This document shows positions 1-6,109 of a stretch of DNA of 6,760 bases, piece by piece; the stretch's first letter is position 1, and every line of letters begins with the position of its first letter. This DNA is from Deltaproteobacteria bacterium (GTDB taxonomy: Bacteria; Desulfobacterota; Syntrophia; Syntrophales; Fen-1087), in assembly GCA_026388595.1 (NCBI GenBank), contig JAPLJM010000245.1, positions 1 to 6,760 of the forward strand. Direction: 5' to 3'. The notes beneath the pieces are model-generated. The model was not told the DNA's origin. It saw nothing but the letters and a program-made list of their open reading frames with translations, and did not search any database. The position numbers were made by a program, and so were the translations under genes.

Positions 1-948
1 TCAGGTATCGGCGGCATGGATACGATTGCCCGCACGGTCGTGCCCATGGTGAACGAGGGAAAGGTCCGCCGGATGGGCAGCCGGATCGTCGAACAGGTCA
101 TGAACAGCGGCACCAGCGCCCGGATTGCGGGATTGCTGGCCCTGGGAAACCAGGCGACATCGAACTCCTCGGCCTGCAGCACAGGCAATGAGGCGATCCT
201 TGAAGGCCTCTGGCGGATTCGCGCCGGACGGGCCAAGCGGATTCTGGCGGGCGGGTCAGAGGGCGCCTCGCCTTACATCTGGGCCGGTTTCGACGCCATG
301 CGCGTTATCTGCCGCAAGTTTAACGACCGGCCGGAGGCCGCCTCGCGCCCCATGAGTGCATCGGCCTGTGGTTTCGTTCCCGGTTCCGGGGGCGCCCTGC
401 TGCTGCTTGAAGATTTGGAAACGGCCCAGGCGCGCGGCGCCCGGATCTATGCGGAAGTGCTCGGGGGCGCCGTGAACTGCGGCGGGCACCGGATGGGCGG
501 GTCTATCACGGCCCCCAACCCCGAAGGCGTCCGGCGCTGCATTCAGTCTGCCCTGTGCGACGCCGGGATTGAACCCGGCGATATCGATGCCATCAACGGC
601 CACCTTACGGCGACGTTTGCCGATCCGGTGGAGGTGAAAAACTGGTCGCAAACCCTGGGGCGCGGTCCGGACGCGTTTCCCTATATCAACAGCACGAAAT
701 CGCTGATCGGCCACTGCCTGGGCGCCGCCGGCGCCATCGAATGCGTTGCCGTGGTCTTACAGCTTTACCGGGGGTTTCTCCACCCTTCCGTCAATTGCGA
801 AGATATCCACCCGGAGATCGCACCCTTTACGGACCGCATTCCCCGGACCTGCATCAATCACGGGGATCTGAAGATTATCGCCAAGGCCGGGTTCGGCTTC
901 GGCGACGTCAACAGTTGCCTGATTTTTAAAAAATGGGAAAATACTTAA
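1..948 (+). CDS. Beta-ketoacyl-ACP synthase, 5'-truncated by the window edge
   Basis: This is a condensing enzyme of the thiolase fold. It joins an acyl group held on its active-site cysteine to a malonyl-ACP unit to extend a fatty-acyl or polyene chain in the cytoplasm. The frame is open from base 1 (SGIGG, a ketosynthase motif), so the start lies upstream and the ATG at 16 is internal. All three catalytic residues are visible: Cys in SACSTG (codon 175-177), His in NGHLTAT (601-603) and His in KSLIGHCLGAAG (712-714). A GFGFGDVN segment near the C-terminus matches the usual glycine-rich end. The form NGHLTAT, in place of the common NAHGTST, resembles ketosynthases of aryl-polyene/flexirubin-like clusters; this comparison is from memory. 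The gene ends 22 bp before the ACP gene and is clearly in the same operon. It could instead be a FabF/FabB paralogue for ordinary fatty acids, but the neighbours favour a dedicated pathway. Confidence 0.93.
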   Translation, partial: SGIGGMDTIARTVVPMVNEGKVRRMGSRIVEQVMNSGTSARIAGLLALGNQATSNSSACSTGNEAILEGLWRIRAGRAKRILAGGSEGASPYIWAGFDAMRVICRKFNDRPEAASRPMSASACGFVPGSGGALLLLEDLETAQARGARIYAEVLGGAVNCGGHRMGGSITAPNPEGVRRCIQSALCDAGIEPGDIDAINGHLTATFADPVEVKNWSQTLGRGPDAFPYINSTKSLIGHCLGAAGAIECVAVVLQLYRGFLHPSVNCEDIHPEIAPFTDRIPRTCINHGDLKIIAKAGFGFGDVNSCLIFKKWENT

Positions 949-970
949 ACTAAAAAAGGAGTTATGCAAG

Positions 971-1219
971 ATGGACGAACAGAAGATTTTCGAGGCCATG
1001 ATCACCATTCTTAAACCCTATACGAAGGATGCGGCCCTGCTGGAGCGGGCGACCAAGGACACCCACATTCTGAATGACCTGAAGGTCAATTCGGCCAGGC
1101 TGGTGGACGTGATCATCAAGTGTGAAGATGTTTTCAATATTACCGTGGATGATGACGAGGCCGACACGATCCGCACCATCGGAAACGCCGTTGAGCTCAT
1201 CCAGGCGAAGCTGGCTTAG
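971..1219 (+). CDS. Acyl carrier protein (82 aa)
   Basis: This small acidic four-helix carrier would hold the growing acyl chain as a thioester on a phosphopantetheine arm. The length is normal for a free-standing ACP. The modification serine is most likely Ser41 (codon 1091-1093), in DLKVNSARLVDVI at the start of helix 2. It is followed by the acidic helix IIKCEDVF and the DDDEADTIRTIGNAVELI segment typical of ACP helices 3-4. The usual Asp-Ser-Leu at the attachment site is Asn-Ser-Ala here, which marks a divergent, probably pathway-specific ACP. The start is supported by AAGGAG at 956-961, 9 bp upstream. An ATG at 964 is out of frame and too close to that site. The gene lies between the ketosynthase and the acyltransferase, with a PPTase two genes downstream, so its partners are probably encoded beside it. 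Confidence 0.88.
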   Translation: MDEQKIFEAMITILKPYTKDAALLERATKDTHILNDLKVNSARLVDVIIKCEDVFNITVDDDEADTIRTIGNAVELIQAKLA

Positions 1220-1224
1220 CGGTC

Positions 1225-2052
1225 ATGCTGCCTTTCCGGGCGAAAGCGCTCCTGCTGCTCCAGATCGGCCTCGGCCGCATGGCAGCCTTTATTCTGGCCC
1301 CCTGCTATTTTGCCGTCATCAGGCTGATGGGCTACCGTATCAGAAACCTGCGGGCCATCCGGCAGGCCTGCCGCCGCGAATTTCAAAGGCATGAAGGCCC
1401 CTGGCTGATCTGCGCCAATCACCTGACCGTGGCGGACTCGCTGATTTTGAGCTATGCCATGCTGTCGCTGCCGGCGCATCTGCGCCTTTACCGATGGATT
1501 CCCTGGAATCTGCCGGAGAGGAATAATTTCCAGAATCCCTTTCTGGTTCTGCTGTGTTACCTGTCAAAGTGCATCCCCGTGCAGCGCGGCGGCCCGCGTG
1601 AAGAAACGAAGCGGACGCTGGATAAATGCACCTATCTTTTAAGCCGCAGGCAGCGACTGTTGATCTTTCCGGAGGGGGGACGCTCGCGGACAGGGCGGGT
1701 CGACCGGGAGCAATTTTCTTACGGCGTGGGACGCTTTCTTGCCGACGGCGGCGGGGATTTACAGGTTATGTGCCTCTATCTGCGGGGCGACAAACAGTCG
1801 TCTTACAGCCTTCTCCCCGGTTTTGGCGAGCGCTTCATGGTCCTGATGGATGTGTTCAAACCGGAAAAATCAGCATTGACGGGGCTGCGCGCTCAGCGTG
1901 ACTATGCCGGACAGATTATTCAGCGCTTGGCGGAAATGGAAGAAAAATATTATGACATTTATCGGCAACGACATTGTGGATCTGACCGATCCCGGCAATA
2001 TCGGAAAGAGCAGGGACAACCGGTTTCTGCAGCGGGTCTTCACCAGCGCTGA
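1225..2052 (+). CDS. PlsC-type 1-acylglycerol-3-phosphate acyltransferase family protein
   Basis: This membrane-associated acyltransferase would move an acyl chain from the ACP (or CoA) to a hydroxyl acceptor. The family signatures are present: the catalytic H-x4-D block in ANHLTVADSL (His66, Asp71), and the phosphate-binding block FPEGGRSRTGR (about residues 148-158) in place of the common FPEGTRS. A hydrophobic stretch near residues 8-34 could anchor it to the membrane. The start ATG lies 5 bp after the ACP stop with no clear Shine-Dalgarno site, so translation is probably coupled to the ACP. The last 33 codons, after EEKYYDIY, overlap the start of the PPTase gene in another frame; this tail looks unrelated to the family core. 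In a ketosynthase-ACP-PPTase operon the likely role is transfer of a dedicated acyl or polyene product to a lipid acceptor. The acceptor cannot be read from the sequence. Confidence 0.86.
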   Translation: MLPFRAKALLLLQIGLGRMAAFILAPCYFAVIRLMGYRIRNLRAIRQACRREFQRHEGPWLICANHLTVADSLILSYAMLSLPAHLRLYRWIPWNLPERNNFQNPFLVLLCYLSKCIPVQRGGPREETKRTLDKCTYLLSRRQRLLIFPEGGRSRTGRVDREQFSYGVGRFLADGGGDLQVMCLYLRGDKQSSYSLLPGFGERFMVLMDVFKPEKSALTGLRAQRDYAGQIIQRLAEMEEKYYDIYRQRHCGSDRSRQYRKEQGQPVSAAGLHQR

Positions 2053-2584
2053 ACGGGAATGCATCTCGGCAGCCGCCGCACCGGACGTGATGCTGTGGAC
2101 GCTGTGGGCAGCCAAGGAAACAGCCTACAAGATCGCAAGCAAGGCAGATCTTCTGGCCGTATTTACGCCCCGTCTTTATCCGGTCGTCCTGTCCCCGGAC
2201 GATTATGAACCGACCCGATCCGGCGTGGTTTATTCGCCCCAAGGTCCGGTTGCCATCCGCGTGTCGATCACCCCGGACTATCTGCATTGCATCGGCGCGA
2301 CCCAGTTGTCCGGCATCCTGGATCATGTACTCTGGGACACCGAGCGTCTTTCCCCGGCAAAAGAAGGCGGTGATCATGATCCTTCAGCAGCGGTGCGTCG
2401 GCTCGCCGGCAGGCGCCTGGCAGCCCTTCTCGATGTGCCGGCGGTGGATATCGATATCCGGCGTTTTCAGGATATGGATCGATGGACCCCTCCCACAACA
2501 TACGTGGAAGGACAACCTGCCCGCTTTGACCTGAGCCTTAGCCATGACGGCGACTTTGTCGCTTATGCCCTCGTCGCGGCATAA
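1952..2584 (+). CDS. 4'-phosphopantetheinyl transferase superfamily protein
   Basis: This enzyme would transfer the phosphopantetheine arm from CoA to the serine of an ACP, most simply the ACP encoded at 971-1219. The N-terminus FIGNDIVDL and the later WAAKETAYK block (residues 52-60) match the AcpS/Sfp superfamily; Asp7 and Glu56 align with the Mg2+-coordinating pair. The C-terminal LSLSHDGDFVAYAL is the usual closing strand-helix, and the 210-residue length fits. I chose the ATG at 1952 over the upstream in-frame ATG at 1898 for two reasons: the family begins just before the GNDIVD motif, and a GGAAGA-like ribosome site lies about 8-9 bp upstream. This start lies 101 bp inside the acyltransferase gene. 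The gene closes the operon, and its stop codon abuts the A-tract of the opposing terminator. Confidence 0.9.
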   Translation: MTFIGNDIVDLTDPGNIGKSRDNRFLQRVFTSAERECISAAAAPDVMLWTLWAAKETAYKIASKADLLAVFTPRLYPVVLSPDDYEPTRSGVVYSPQGPVAIRVSITPDYLHCIGATQLSGILDHVLWDTERLSPAKEGGDHDPSAAVRRLAGRRLAALLDVPAVDIDIRRFQDMDRWTPPTTYVEGQPARFDLSLSHDGDFVAYALVAA

Positions 2585-2629
2585 AAAAACCTGCCCGGCC
2601 AGGTAACGCGTGGACCCTGGCCGGGCAGG
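2583..2629 (-). terminator. Intrinsic terminator for the CoA-transferase gene
   Basis: A perfect 14-bp inverted repeat (2590-2603 with 2616-2629, loop of 12) has very GC-rich arms, CCTGCCCGGCCAGG. Read on the - strand it is followed by seven Ts (2583-2589), a textbook Rho-independent terminator about 85 bp past the CoA-transferase stop. On the + strand the stem is preceded by A's and has no T-tract after it, so it should stop the + strand operon less well. The T-tract overlaps the PPTase TAA codon. A small second hairpin, GATGC/GCATC (2635-2639 with 2646-2650), sits just before it in - strand order. Confidence 0.88.
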
Positions 2630-2714
2630 CCGGTGATGCATTTGAGCATCCTGCCTCCCTGTCGTTCCGTCGGAATCAGGGTGAGGACGAATGTTCAGAG
2701 GGGTTGCTTCATCC

Positions 2715-4055
2715 TTATTTGTTGCTTCTCCGCCAGATGCCCTGCGCTTCGGCGGCCTTGATCAGTTCTTCCCGGGTGTCGGGATGGGCGATGCTGATGA
2801 GCCCCTCCGCCCTCTGCCAGACGCTTCTCCCCTTCATGTTCACCTTGCCGTATTCGGTGACGACGAGGTGGGTGATCGTGCGCGATACGGTCACAATGCC
2901 GCCCGGGGGAAGGAAGGGAACGATTCTCGATTTGATTTTCCCTTCTTTGTCCTTGTAACTGGAGGGGAGGCACATGATCGATTTGCCGCCCTTGGAATCC
3001 CAGCCTGCCAGGACGAAATCAAGCTGCCCCCCTGTCCCGGTGATCTGGCGGAAACCGGAGGATTCGGAGCAGACCTGGCCGTAAAGATCGATTTCGATGG
3101 CGTTGTTGATGGTCATCAGGTTGTCGTTCAGGGCCGCAATGGCCGGCTTGTTGGTGTAGCTCACGGGATAGGTGGCGCACCGGGGGTTGTCGTTGAGAAA
3201 ATCGTACAGGATCTGGGTCCCCAGGGCAAAGGTATAGGTGAGCTTGCGGGGGTCTATCGCCTTGCGGGCGCCTGTAAGCTTACCGGCGTTGAACATGTGG
3301 ATATAGGCATCCACGAGCATCTCCGTGTGGCATCCCAGGTCCTTCAGGTCCGACTCGGCGATCATCATGCCCACGGCGTTGGGCATGCCGCCGATTCCGA
3401 GCTGGATGCAGCATCCATCGTGCATCTCTTCCAGAATGTACTGAGCGACTTTCTTGTCCGTGTCCGTGGGCGGCGGGGACGGGAGCTGCGTCAGGGGCGG
3501 GTTCTCTCCTTCCACGATGAAATCGACATCGCTGATATGGATGGCTTCATCGTAACCGCCCAGACAGCGGGGCATCTTTTCATTGACTTCCACAATGACC
3601 ACCTTCGCCCGCTCGGAGAGCGCCTTGGAATGAGAGCACTGGGGTCCGAAGTTGAAGAAGCCGTGCTTGTCCATGGGGGCCACCTGGAACATGAAGACGT
3701 CCAGGTCGTCGATCTCTTCCCGGACATAGCGGGGAACTTCGGAATATTTCACGGGCGTATAGTAAACGGGCACCCCCTTGTCGGCAAACTTCCGGTCGGC
3801 GCCGGAGAAATGCCAGCTGTTCCAGACAAAGGATTCACCCTTGGGATCGGCCACGACCACCTCCGGCAGGTAGGCGGTGACGCAGCTTCTGACCAGAACG
3901 TCCTTCAGTTCGCCTTTTCGCTGCGCCAGGGCCTTGTCGCAGGCCCGGACCATGCCCAGGAAGGAGCCGTACTCGACCCAGTCGCCCGATTTGACGACGC
4001 TGACCGCCTTTTCGGCGGTAACCAGTTTCCCCTTGTAATCTTCGCTCAGACTCAT
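2715..4055 (-). CDS. Butyryl-CoA:acetate / 4-hydroxybutyrate-type CoA-transferase
   Basis: This cytoplasmic family I CoA-transferase (acetyl-CoA hydrolase/transferase family) would swap CoA between an acyl-CoA and a free carboxylate such as acetate, through a glutamyl-CoA intermediate. Such enzymes activate fatty acids or release them at the end of fermentation. The 446-residue length is normal. The probable catalytic Glu245 lies in GCHTEMLVDAY, matching the HTEM motif of 4-hydroxybutyrate and butyryl-CoA transferases. Other family segments are IQLGIGGMPNAV (218-228), the CoA-domain run ITGTGGQLDFVLAG (338-351) and FLPPGGIVTVSR (381-392). The start is fixed by AAGGAGGG at 4061-4068, 5 bp upstream. 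It has its own candidate promoter at 4114-4142 and a strong terminator, so it is probably monocistronic. The exact acid pair is undetermined. In a syntroph it could activate butyrate or a related acid, but that is inference from the suspected lineage. Confidence 0.93.
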   Translation of the reverse strand: MSLSEDYKGKLVTAEKAVSVVKSGDWVEYGSFLGMVRACDKALAQRKGELKDVLVRSCVTAYLPEVVVADPKGESFVWNSWHFSGADRKFADKGVPVYYTPVKYSEVPRYVREEIDDLDVFMFQVAPMDKHGFFNFGPQCSHSKALSERAKVVIVEVNEKMPRCLGGYDEAIHISDVDFIVEGENPPLTQLPSPPPTDTDKKVAQYILEEMHDGCCIQLGIGGMPNAVGMMIAESDLKDLGCHTEMLVDAYIHMFNAGKLTGARKAIDPRKLTYTFALGTQILYDFLNDNPRCATYPVSYTNKPAIAALNDNLMTINNAIEIDLYGQVCSESSGFRQITGTGGQLDFVLAGWDSKGGKSIMCLPSSYKDKEGKIKSRIVPFLPPGGIVTVSRTITHLVVTEYGKVNMKGRSVWQRAEGLISIAHPDTREELIKAAEAQGIWRRSNK

Positions 4056-4113
4056 TGATACCCTCCTTGATGTGATTTATTGGCGTTTCTGACACTTCTA
4101 CCGTCGCTCGGCC

Positions 4114-4142
4114 CTTATAGCACAGATCAAGTCCCCGTTCAG
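4114..4142 (-). promoter_or_regulatory. Candidate extended -10 promoter for the CoA-transferase
   Basis: Read on the - strand, TATAAG (4114-4119) is directly preceded by TGC (4120-4122), an extended -10 pattern. A weak -35, CTGAAC (4137-4142), lies 17 bp further upstream. Transcription would start near 4107, giving a leader of roughly 50 nt that contains the AAGGAGGG site. The 145-bp gap to the upstream gene agrees with separate transcription. Confidence 0.45.
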
Positions 4143-4200
4143 CCATTTTTATGCTTTTAAATGTAGTTTATCCGGGTCCAGGTGGTTCAGAGTGTGAAGA

Positions 4201-4779
4201 TCAGTACGGACTCACGATCTGTCTGACCTTTTCCAAATAGCCTTTTCTCGCGGCATCATTGACATAGGGGACGGCGCCGAAGAACTGGTGCGCCAGGACG
4301 TTCACCCCGCAGAATTCATAAATGCCCATGTCGGACGTTTTTTTCATCGCGACAAACATCCCGGACTTTTCATAGAGAGGCTCGGGGGTCCCCTGGGTGT
4401 TGAAGATGATGACTTTCTTGTCCGTCAGCAGCTTGACGATGCCCTTGGCGTCGGTGCTGTAGGCGAAACCGTAACTGAACACCCGGTCAATGTATCCTTT
4501 GATCATGGCCGGCAGGCCCGTCCACCAGACCGGATGAATGATGGTCATCATGTCCGACCAGGCGATGTGATCCTGTTCGGCTTTGATATCGGCGGGCGTC
4601 TTTCCGGACTGCATCTCTGCAAAGTCAGCGGCTTTCAGGACGGGGTCAAAACCGAGGGCATAAAGGTCCCTGACGACAATGTCATGTTTCTTTAGGGCCA
4701 ACGTTTCCTCAACCACTTCCAGAATGGCGTGGCAGAAGCTACCGGGATTGGGATGCGAATAAATGATGAGATGCTTCAT
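4201..4779 (-). CDS. Flavodoxin-fold NAD(P)H:quinone oxidoreductase-like protein
   Basis: This cytoplasmic flavoprotein of the Flavodoxin_2 family (MdaB, YwrO and KefF relatives) would pass two electrons from NAD(P)H through FMN or FAD to quinones or similar acceptors, which avoids semiquinone radicals. The N-terminal strand and phosphate loop MKHLIIYSHPNPGSFCHA and the signature IHPVWWTGLPAMIKGYIDRV (81-100), followed by FSYGFAY, are characteristic. The 192-residue length is usual. The frame extends 26 codons further upstream to 4857, but the ATG at 4779 begins exactly at the first beta-strand and has AAGGAGG (4788-4794) 8 bp upstream, so that start is used. It is transcribed away from msrA, and the pairing suggests a redox-protection role. 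The true electron acceptor is unknown. An ancillary role in a potassium-efflux system (KefF) is less likely because no KefC-type antiporter is nearby. Confidence 0.9.
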   Translation of the reverse strand: MKHLIIYSHPNPGSFCHAILEVVEETLALKKHDIVVRDLYALGFDPVLKAADFAEMQSGKTPADIKAEQDHIAWSDMMTIIHPVWWTGLPAMIKGYIDRVFSYGFAYSTDAKGIVKLLTDKKVIIFNTQGTPEPLYEKSGMFVAMKKTSDMGIYEFCGVNVLAHQFFGAVPYVNDAARKGYLEKVRQIVSPY

Positions 4780-4819
4780 GGCTTGTTCCTCCTTCTTTTG
4801 ATTGAGTCGAGTAGACTGG

Positions 4820-4857
4820 TTTCTCCTGATACTACAGGAAGAAAAACATTTCCACAA
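4820..4857 (-). promoter_or_regulatory. Candidate promoter with overlapping dyad, quinone reductase gene
   Basis: On the - strand, TTGTGG (4852-4857) and TAGTAT (4829-4834) are separated by 17 bp, a plausible sigma-70-type pair about 50 bp before the start codon. The -10 hexamer sits exactly between the arms of an imperfect dyad, TTTCTCCTG (4820-4828) and CAGGAAGAAA (4835-4844). That position would suit a repressor operator. Both hexamers are only partial matches to consensus. Confidence 0.35.
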
Positions 4858-4918
4858 GGATGCATCAACCGGATGAACTAAAAATGTGACTCCGTTCCCG
4901 ACTTTCCGGCCGATCTGT

Positions 4919-4946
4919 TTGACAAATAAAATATGATCATTAACTT
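4919..4946 (+). promoter_or_regulatory. Candidate msrA promoter
   Basis: A perfect -35 hexamer TTGACA (4919-4924) is followed after 16 bp by TAACTT (4941-4946), a weak -10, in an AT-rich patch between the divergent genes. Transcription would start near 4953, about 50 bp before the msrA start codon. The -35 is convincing and the -10 is uncertain. Confidence 0.42.
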
Positions 4947-4990
4947 GTATGGCAATGTGGGAAACGGCTTTAAACTGTTCCTCACATCTA

Positions 4991-4997
4991 AAGGAGG
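4991..4997 (+). promoter_or_regulatory. Ribosome binding site that decides the msrA start
   Basis: AAGGAGG ends directly against an in-frame ATG at 4998, which leaves no spacer for that codon. The next in-frame ATG at 5004 has a 6-bp spacer and gives a clean lipoprotein signal peptide beginning MKK. The start is therefore placed at 5004. Confidence 0.75.
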
Positions 4998-5003
4998 ATG
5001 GCC

Positions 5004-5627
5004 ATGAAAAAGATATTGATATCCATCATTGCGCTGTTTCTTTTGCTGGGCTGTGAAACCGGCGACAGTGCGCAACGGGAGGTGAAAAAAATGACGGAAG
5101 CGAATAAAATCAACGCAACAGCCACCTTTGCCGGCGGCTGTTTCTGGTGCGTAGAGTCCGACTTTGCAAAAGTCCCGGGTGTCCTGAAGGTTGTATCCGG
5201 GTATACGGGCGGCTCGGAGGTGAATCCGACCTACGAGTCGTACGCTGCAACGGGCCACATCGAGGCCGTTCAGGTGTCCTATGATCCCGCCAAAATCAAT
5301 TATGAACAATTGCTCGATGTGCTCTGGCGGCATATGGACCCCACGGACGGAGGGGGCCAATTCGGTGACCGGGGACCTCAATACCGCAGCGCCATTTTTT
5401 ATCATGACGAAGAGCAGCGTCTGCTGGCGGAAAAGTCCAAGGCGTCCCTGGGAAAATCCGGTTATTTTACCCGACCGATCGCCACGGAAATCATCAAATT
5501 TGACAAATTCTACCCGGCAGAGACCTATCATCAGGGATACGCTCAGAAAAATCCGCTGCGCTACAAATACTACCGTCACGGGTCGGGACGGGACGCCTTT
5601 TTAAAGAGCGTCTGGGGGAAACCCTGA
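5004..5627 (+). CDS. msrA: Peptide methionine-S-sulfoxide reductase MsrA, lipoprotein form
   Basis: MsrA reduces the S-epimer of methionine sulfoxide in oxidised proteins back to methionine. The catalytic motif GGCFWC is at residues 44-49 (Cys46 catalytic). Family segments follow: SGYTGG, the Glu-containing GHIEAVQV strand, GGGQFGDRGPQYRSAIF and AETYHQGY. The 207-residue length includes a type II signal peptide: MKK, then ILISIIALFLLLGC, with the lipobox LLGC at 14-17. After cleavage Cys17 would carry the lipid; the +2 residue is Glu rather than Asp, which does not indicate retention in the inner membrane. The mature protein has no cysteine beyond Cys46 and Cys49, so the C-terminal resolving cysteines of E. 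coli MsrA are missing. A second in-frame start at 5091 with a good ribosome site could produce a cytoplasmic form. The gene diverges from the quinone reductase gene, which fits a role in oxidative repair. Confidence 0.95.
   Translation: MKKILISIIALFLLLGCETGDSAQREVKKMTEANKINATATFAGGCFWCVESDFAKVPGVLKVVSGYTGGSEVNPTYESYAATGHIEAVQVSYDPAKINYEQLLDVLWRHMDPTDGGGQFGDRGPQYRSAIFYHDEEQRLLAEKSKASLGKSGYFTRPIATEIIKFDKFYPAETYHQGYAQKNPLRYKYYRHGSGRDAFLKSVWGKP
5077..5093 (+). promoter_or_regulatory. Internal Shine-Dalgarno and in-frame start within msrA
   Basis: GGGAGGTG (5077-5084) is followed 6 bp later by ATG at 5091, codon 30 of msrA, in frame. Starting here gives MTEANKINATATFAGGCFWC, a normal leaderless MsrA without signal peptide or lipobox. 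The strength and spacing of the site are as good as those of the annotated start. Confidence 0.6.
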
Positions 5628-5731
5628 GCGCGAGTTGTCAAAACATACTTTGACTATTTAATGAAGTCGTTGTACTGGTTGATCGTTGAAAATATTGGGA
5701 TTGACTGATTCTTAAAAAAAGGAGGGCAGGG

Positions 5732-6100
5732 ATGAAAAAATTATCAGAGAAAATGAAAAAAGAAGCACTGAAAGACTTGGAAATGTACTTCGGCAAACCA
5801 CCTTATGACAGCGAATATGTGAGGCACCACATCACGTCAGGTCTTTTTGAAGAACAGGCACTTCTAAAATATGGTTTGACACCCATCGAACTGATGAAAG
5901 AGCTGGAAGCGGTTCGTTTAAGCAAAAAGATGAAAAAAGAGGCATTGAAAGATTTGACGATGTATTTTGGCAAACCACCCGTGCCAAAAGCGACTTTAAC
6001 CAAGCGGCTTTCCTCTAATCTTCTCGAAATGCAAATCCTCGCAAAATATCTGATGACCGTCGACGAGTTGATGAAGGAATGCGATTTTAAGGTATCCTGA
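5732..6100 (+). CDS. Unknown protein made of two tandem 59-residue units
   Basis: I do not recognise this 122-residue protein. It consists of two copies of one unit. Copy 1 (from residue 4) and copy 2 (from residue 63) both begin LSxKMKKEALKDLxMYFGKPP, with 19 of 21 residues identical. Both continue into a predicted helical part ending in (I/D)ELMKE. The unit looks like a basic helix, a GKPP turn, then two helices. No signal peptide, membrane segment or cysteine pair is evident; the one Cys is near the C-terminus. AAGGAGG (5719-5725), 6 bp upstream, supports the start. A TTGACT at 5650-5655 in the AT-rich spacer after msrA may be a -35, but no good -10 was found. The gene is visibly A-rich compared with the operon at the left, which may indicate recent acquisition. 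It ends 10 bp before the riboswitch promoter. A small regulatory or binding protein is possible; no function is assigned. Confidence 0.78.
   Translation: MKKLSEKMKKEALKDLEMYFGKPPYDSEYVRHHITSGLFEEQALLKYGLTPIELMKELEAVRLSKKMKKEALKDLTMYFGKPPVPKATLTKRLSSNLLEMQILAKYLMTVDELMKECDFKVS
5741..5917 (+). repeat. Coding repeat, copy 1 (177 bp)
   Basis: First of two tandem in-frame units in the 5732-6100 gene. It runs from LSEKMKKEALKDL to the residues just before the second LSKKMKKEALKDL. The period is exactly 59 codons. Confidence 0.8.
5918..6094 (+). repeat. Coding repeat, copy 2 (177 bp)
   Basis: Second unit. In the best-conserved stretch of 21 codons, 19 amino acids are kept, but 8 of those 19 codons differ synonymously from copy 1. 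This points to an old duplication held by selection on the protein, not a recent slippage event. Confidence 0.8.
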
Positions 6101-6109
6101 CGAAAATAG

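Noticed and set aside
1898..1951. Upstream ATG at 1898 as the PPTase start
   Set aside because: The extra 18 residues are not part of the family, and the GNDIVD N-terminus fits the ATG at 1952, which has a better-placed ribosome site.
2691..4058. A 455-codon open frame on the + strand opposite the CoA-transferase gene
   Set aside because: It mirrors a real, motif-rich gene on the other strand, has no recognisable domain, and its start lies at the CoA-transferase 3' end without a ribosome site. Codon bias of the real gene explains the open antisense frame.
4780..4857. N-terminal extension of the quinone reductase to 4857
   Set aside because: The extension would translate through the AAGGAGG site and the candidate promoter, and the flavodoxin fold begins exactly at the ATG at 4779.
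4878..5579. A 233-codon open frame on the - strand opposite msrA
   Set aside because: The + strand encodes an unmistakable MsrA. The antisense frame has no family features and would run through the divergent promoter region.
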